From Chara braunii (lineage: Eukaryota > Streptophyta > Charophyceae > Charales > Characeae), in the NCBI GenBank assembly GCA_003427395.1, contig BFEA01000513.1:1056561-1090416 (forward strand): a DNA stretch of 33,856 bases, read 5' to 3'. Positions within the stretch are counted from its first letter, which is position 1. Each line of letters begins with the position of its first letter. The notes under the pieces were generated by a model that was given only the letters and a program-made list of their open reading frames with translations, had not been told where the DNA came from and did no database searches. Positions 30,784 through 33,856 of this stretch are shown piece after piece. The position numbers were made by a program, and so were the translations under genes.

Positions 30784-30896
30784 CACTGCTAGAGGGTGCT
30801 CGGCTAGAGACAAACGTACTTAGAAAAAACATAGGAAAGAGAAGAAAGACAAACATACCAAAGAAACAAAGACAAACAGATTTTTATAAAATTGAT
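30784..30896 (+). repeat. 2.34-kb tandem unit, start of copy 3
   Basis: The first ~113 bp of the unit, starting cactgctagagggtgctcgg, up to the GT microsatellite, after which similarity stops. Confidence 0.93.
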
Positions 30897-30975
30897 TGTG
30901 TGTGTGTGTGTGTGTGTGTGTTGTCATATTCGTTATACACTCAAGGAAAGCATGACTGTGTGTGTGTCACAGTGN

Positions 30976-31034
<59 letters not shown>

Positions 31035-31046
31035 TGTGTGTGTGTG
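30897..31046. repeat. (GT)n microsatellites with an N
   Basis: GT tracts at about 30897-30921, 30957-30968 and 30976-31046, separated by ~35 bp of unique sequence. There is an undetermined base at 30975. Confidence 0.97.
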
Positions 31047-31938
31047 TTTTGGGTGTGTGCACGTTACGCACGCCATAACAGTGGATGGTTGAGCTCCAAC
31101 ATTGGTTAAGTCGGCATACTGTGGAATCCTGGCAGGGGTTGAAGGCTTTTTTATCGTGATGCGGAGATCATCCTGGTAATTAGAGAGCTCAAGGGTTTTC
31201 TTCAACGGTTGGTTTTTGGGGCGTCATCGTTTTCGTGCAGGTCTCCTTTTTTTGTCTATTGATAGTTCATGTGGTGGGGAGGATGCGTGAGTCCAGTGTC
31301 AGGTTACCTCCCGATCCATCGGTCTATCGCTGCTAGTCTATAGAGTCGACAAAAAGGTTTAGATATGTTATGTGCGGGTTTCTATTTTTAGGCAACGGAG
31401 GATAGGCAACGGAGGATGAGGATGGTCAGTCATTCATCAATTACTAAAGATAATAATAATAATAATAAAACTGATAATAATCAATTAACTGTAGCAATGC
31501 CATGTGTCAAGCTTCCGGGTGAGGAGTCCTCATCACGTGCCGTTGTTACTCAAGGAGATAGATCACACTTGAAAACAAGGTCCTATGATTACTTGCGCAA
31601 CTTCAAGCACCCATATCAGGTATATCAGGAAGCAACTAGTTAATCAACGAAAGGAAGGAGTTCCGTTCGAATCCATAATAAGTTAAAGAGGGACGCATCC
31701 TACAGCAACTGGTGACTGTATGTATACTTGAAAACAAAGTGTACGAACAAGCGTCATGCATCAGACAGTGGTCACGCCGGATCCTTGACCAATAATTGAC
31801 ACCCATTCATTAGTGCGAGACTTTTCTCAATATAATCCTATAGTTACTAGCGCAACCATCATGCTACATATGATTGAAAACGCACCGCAAGAAGGGTAAA
31901 AGGACATATGAAATGCAATCCTATGATTATAAGTAAGA
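31047..31938. other. No gene seen; (AAT)n at 31450-31468
   Basis: AT-moderate sequence with a 14-bp duplication (ggcaacggaggat, about 31391-31418) and an (AAT) run. Short open frames only, none recognised. Confidence 0.5.
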
Positions 31939-32282
31939 AGCTTCAAACAACGGATGATTACACGCATACACCATGAGATTGACAAGCGCAAGACCATGCA
32001 ACGTGTATCAGACGAAGGAACCTTGCACGAACTCCAATGACGGATAACCACTCGTCATGGAGGGATAACAAAAACATGCGCGACGTCACGTGTCGAGACT
32101 TTGGTCGGGGAAGGAGGACCGAGGGACCTCGATCCGTCGACGCGAAGGATCGTTACGTGCCGTGGCTAATCAAGGATGCAGGGTTCTTATTGTTTATGCC
32201 CGAAAGAAGACTATCACAAACTTAAAGCAACCGATGATTCAAAACATACAACACGCATTATGTAACAAAGCGTAAAACCATG
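31939..32282 (+). repeat. Degenerate direct repeats, ~281 bp apart
   Basis: 31939-31998 (agcttcaaacaacggatgat ... gcgcaagaccatg) and 32219-32282 (aacttaaagcaaccgatgat ... gcgtaaaaccatg) are imperfect copies. An older, weaker likeness (acgtgccgt.g.ta.tcaagga) links about 31536 with about 32155. Confidence 0.5.
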
Positions 32283-32419
32283 TGAAGCAGTCAAGAAGAA
32301 GGGGAATTGTACAAATTTGAAGACGAGTCAACATTATAAAACCAAATGTTGGAAGCATCAAATTTTCACGTGAGCAACAAGCAAGGGTTAAGGGTGTTGG
32401 GAGCGACGGGGATGGGCAA

Positions 32420-32447
32420 GGAGGAGGAGGAGGAAGAAGAAGAAGAA
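32420..32447. repeat. (GGA)n(AGA)n trinucleotide repeat
   Basis: Four to five GGA units grade into four to five AGA units. Confidence 0.9.
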
Positions 32448-32520
32448 CCCGCATCTACACTGGACAAAGAAGACGCCTCTATACGCTGTGTCCGCTGGCC
32501 GACTCGCAGGAGGGAGTGGC

Positions 32521-33304
32521 TTATCCCTGAGGCCTTTCTGCTGCGCCACTAGCAGCTTCATCAGAGGGGCACCTTTTGCAAACGAAAGATGCAGAGTGCT
32601 TATGGGCGGGTCGGGATTGTGTAAGCGCTTCGGGTTTCGTGACATAGCTAGGTGAGGGGGTGGTGGTGGTGGTGGAGGAGGGATCGGGCTTGGATGCGGG
32701 GATAGATGGGGAGGGCGAGGGATAGAGCGGCCGGGAAGCTGAGAAGGATCGTATGCGAGAGCCTAGCTCAGGGGGCGAGAGTGAGGAGCAGAGATGGCGT
32801 TGTGAGTAGGTGCAGGGTTGCTGCGGTGGTAGTGGAAGCATGACAATGAAAAGCAAAAATGCAAGATATGCTAAAAAAACCATAAATGCTGACAGAAGAC
32901 AAATCGCGTCAACGTGCGCAGCCGCGCCTTCCTTATCGCATTCCATGATGCGTTCTTTTTCACGTCGTAGATCCCGTGATCAGGCTAGCCACGACCCCAA
33001 GCGTAACTACACAGATAGTTGTTGTTGTGGTGACAAAGCAAGTTGTGCAAATAAGTGCGTAGAGATGCGTCCTAAGGTGTTTAGCAGGCGCGAGAAGTAC
33101 GTGCTTTGATTGACACCGAAGAAAGAGGACGCGGAGAATGAGAAGGTTGGGGATAAGTGCTAGCAAGAACAAAGTTGCGAAGGTTAGCGTGATGAGAGCT
33201 AGGGCGTGTGAGGAGGAAAGGTGTGGTTTTAGGAAATTAAGGTTTTGCGCTGCTGCTGCCGAAGGTTGCTCGAGTGGAAGGGACGACGGCGCTGGGGACT
33301 CCAT
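32521..33304 (-). pseudogene. Three-segment membrane protein gene with an apparent frameshift
   Basis: The ATG at 33304-33302 opens a frame of 114 codons. Two hydrophobic segments lie at about residues 34-60 (ALALITLTFATLFLLALIPN) and 80-108 (ICVVTLGVVASLI), with CQSKHVLLAPAKHLRTH between them. This frame stops at TGA 32962-32960. From about 32975 another frame continues with a charged linker (RREKERIMECDKE), a third hydrophobic segment (ICLLSAFMVFLAYLAFLLF) and a Ser/Pro/Thr-rich cytosolic-looking tail, to TAA at 32523-32521. The joined layout (membrane-loop-membrane-charged linker-membrane-tail) looks like one protein of about 260 residues. The break may be a one-base sequencing error, a true mutation or a short intron that I could not place. 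I recognise no family. Confidence 0.45.
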
Positions 33305-33856
33305 GATGCGTGAATCGAGGAACTGCGGCTCAAAGGAATGTCGTCTCCTGATCGTGCACCTCCCTTCGGGCCGCAAGCGCATCGAGGTCCAAGCGAAAGT
33401 CCATGCCAGTCGTTCAGTCTGCTTGCTGAAGAGTGCGTCAGAAATCTTCCGAAAAAAACGGTGGATTGCCGCGTCCACTTCGATGATGATGCTTGGTCTC
33501 TGCTATTGTCCTTCCTAAATGCTACGCCTACTTACCATTCGGGCCTGCTGCTATTGACTATTCCTGAAACGACTTCCTGCCCAAAACCTGGGCGCCCAAT
33601 TGCTAATTGTCCTTCGAAGCTTGGGTTGCCGCCTGTCGAACAGGATATCATCGAGGCTCAACTAGCCAGGGCGAACTTATGCCTGGCCACCCAGTGCCAG
33701 ATTCATGCCACGAAAGTGTCGAGCTGAGAACCCTTGTCACTACTGTCAAGGTAGGGGCAGTGTTGTTGAAAAAACGTGGCTTGGTTCCTTCTTCTTGGAG
33801 AACCTGTTGTCAAGGAAAAGGTACCGCTGCTAAAGAATCGACAAGGAACGGGTTGG
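33305..33856. other. Upstream region of the membrane-protein gene
   Basis: No TATA box is obvious on the minus strand. Plus-strand open frames across 33338-33727 begin with ATG but lack recognisable domains and partly overlap the antisense gene. Confidence 0.35.

Noticed and set aside
31655-31680. gttcgaatcc, a B-box-like sequence
   Set aside because: No matching A box or acceptor stem upstream.
33338-33727. 130-codon plus-strand frame with ATG
   Set aside because: No recognisable domain, no supporting promoter, and the flanking frames are equally open. I cannot support it as a gene.

Overview
This window is eukaryotic nuclear DNA dominated by repeats. It has no operons, ribosome-binding sites, rRNA, convincing tRNA or CRISPR. 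It holds several non-LTR (LINE, L1-like) retrotransposon copies, small inverted-repeat (MITE/foldback) elements, long GT/GA/AT microsatellites, a 2.34-kb tandem array and two single N positions. The LINE architecture (ORF1 with a DUF4283-like region and zinc knuckle, then ORF2 with APE endonuclease, reverse transcriptase and a C-terminal zf-RVT) is typical of green plants and streptophyte algae. Together with the GT-rich, CGTACGG-rich repeats this makes a charophyte-type alga such as Chara my tentative guess; that is inference, not proof.

Layout. 1-2300: microsatellites, a MITE (233-684) inserted into one member of a tandem pair, and a 5'-truncated LINE 3' end (827-1686) inserted into a GA/CA microsatellite. 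2300-5100: a possible small poly(A) retroposon, a foldback element (2923-3358) and simple repeats. 5130-6164 (minus): the one clearly intact gene, an intronless secreted parallel beta-helix protein, with a TATA box near 6341 and a G-run cluster behind it. 8181-16248 (minus): a nearly complete LINE bounded by a 13-bp target-site duplication; its ORFs are broken and a further inverted-repeat element (8423-8976) sits in its 3' UTR. 17040-21975 (plus): a second LINE of the same family with the end of ORF1 and all of ORF2, also broken. 22621-24428 (minus): fragments of a more diverged LINE split by a CGTACGG-rich insertion. 24401-25216 (minus): an unrecognised open frame. 26096-30896: two full copies and the start of a third copy of a 2.34-kb tandem unit, with ~103-bp internal subrepeats. 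31050-32450: degenerate direct repeats. 32521-33304 (minus): a three-segment membrane protein gene broken by an apparent frameshift.

The most interesting signal is at the LINE 3' ends. Three copies that differ greatly elsewhere all end in a short conserved block (CGGGTAGA, then TGTGAGG) followed by a 15-nt hairpin of the form GAGG-loop-CCTC, always 35-38 nt before the A tail. This looks like the template-recognition element of the family's reverse transcriptase. One copy carries it in exact 100-bp tandem duplicate. The reverse transcriptases of the two long copies share an unusual LADD catalytic box in place of the usual F/YADD.
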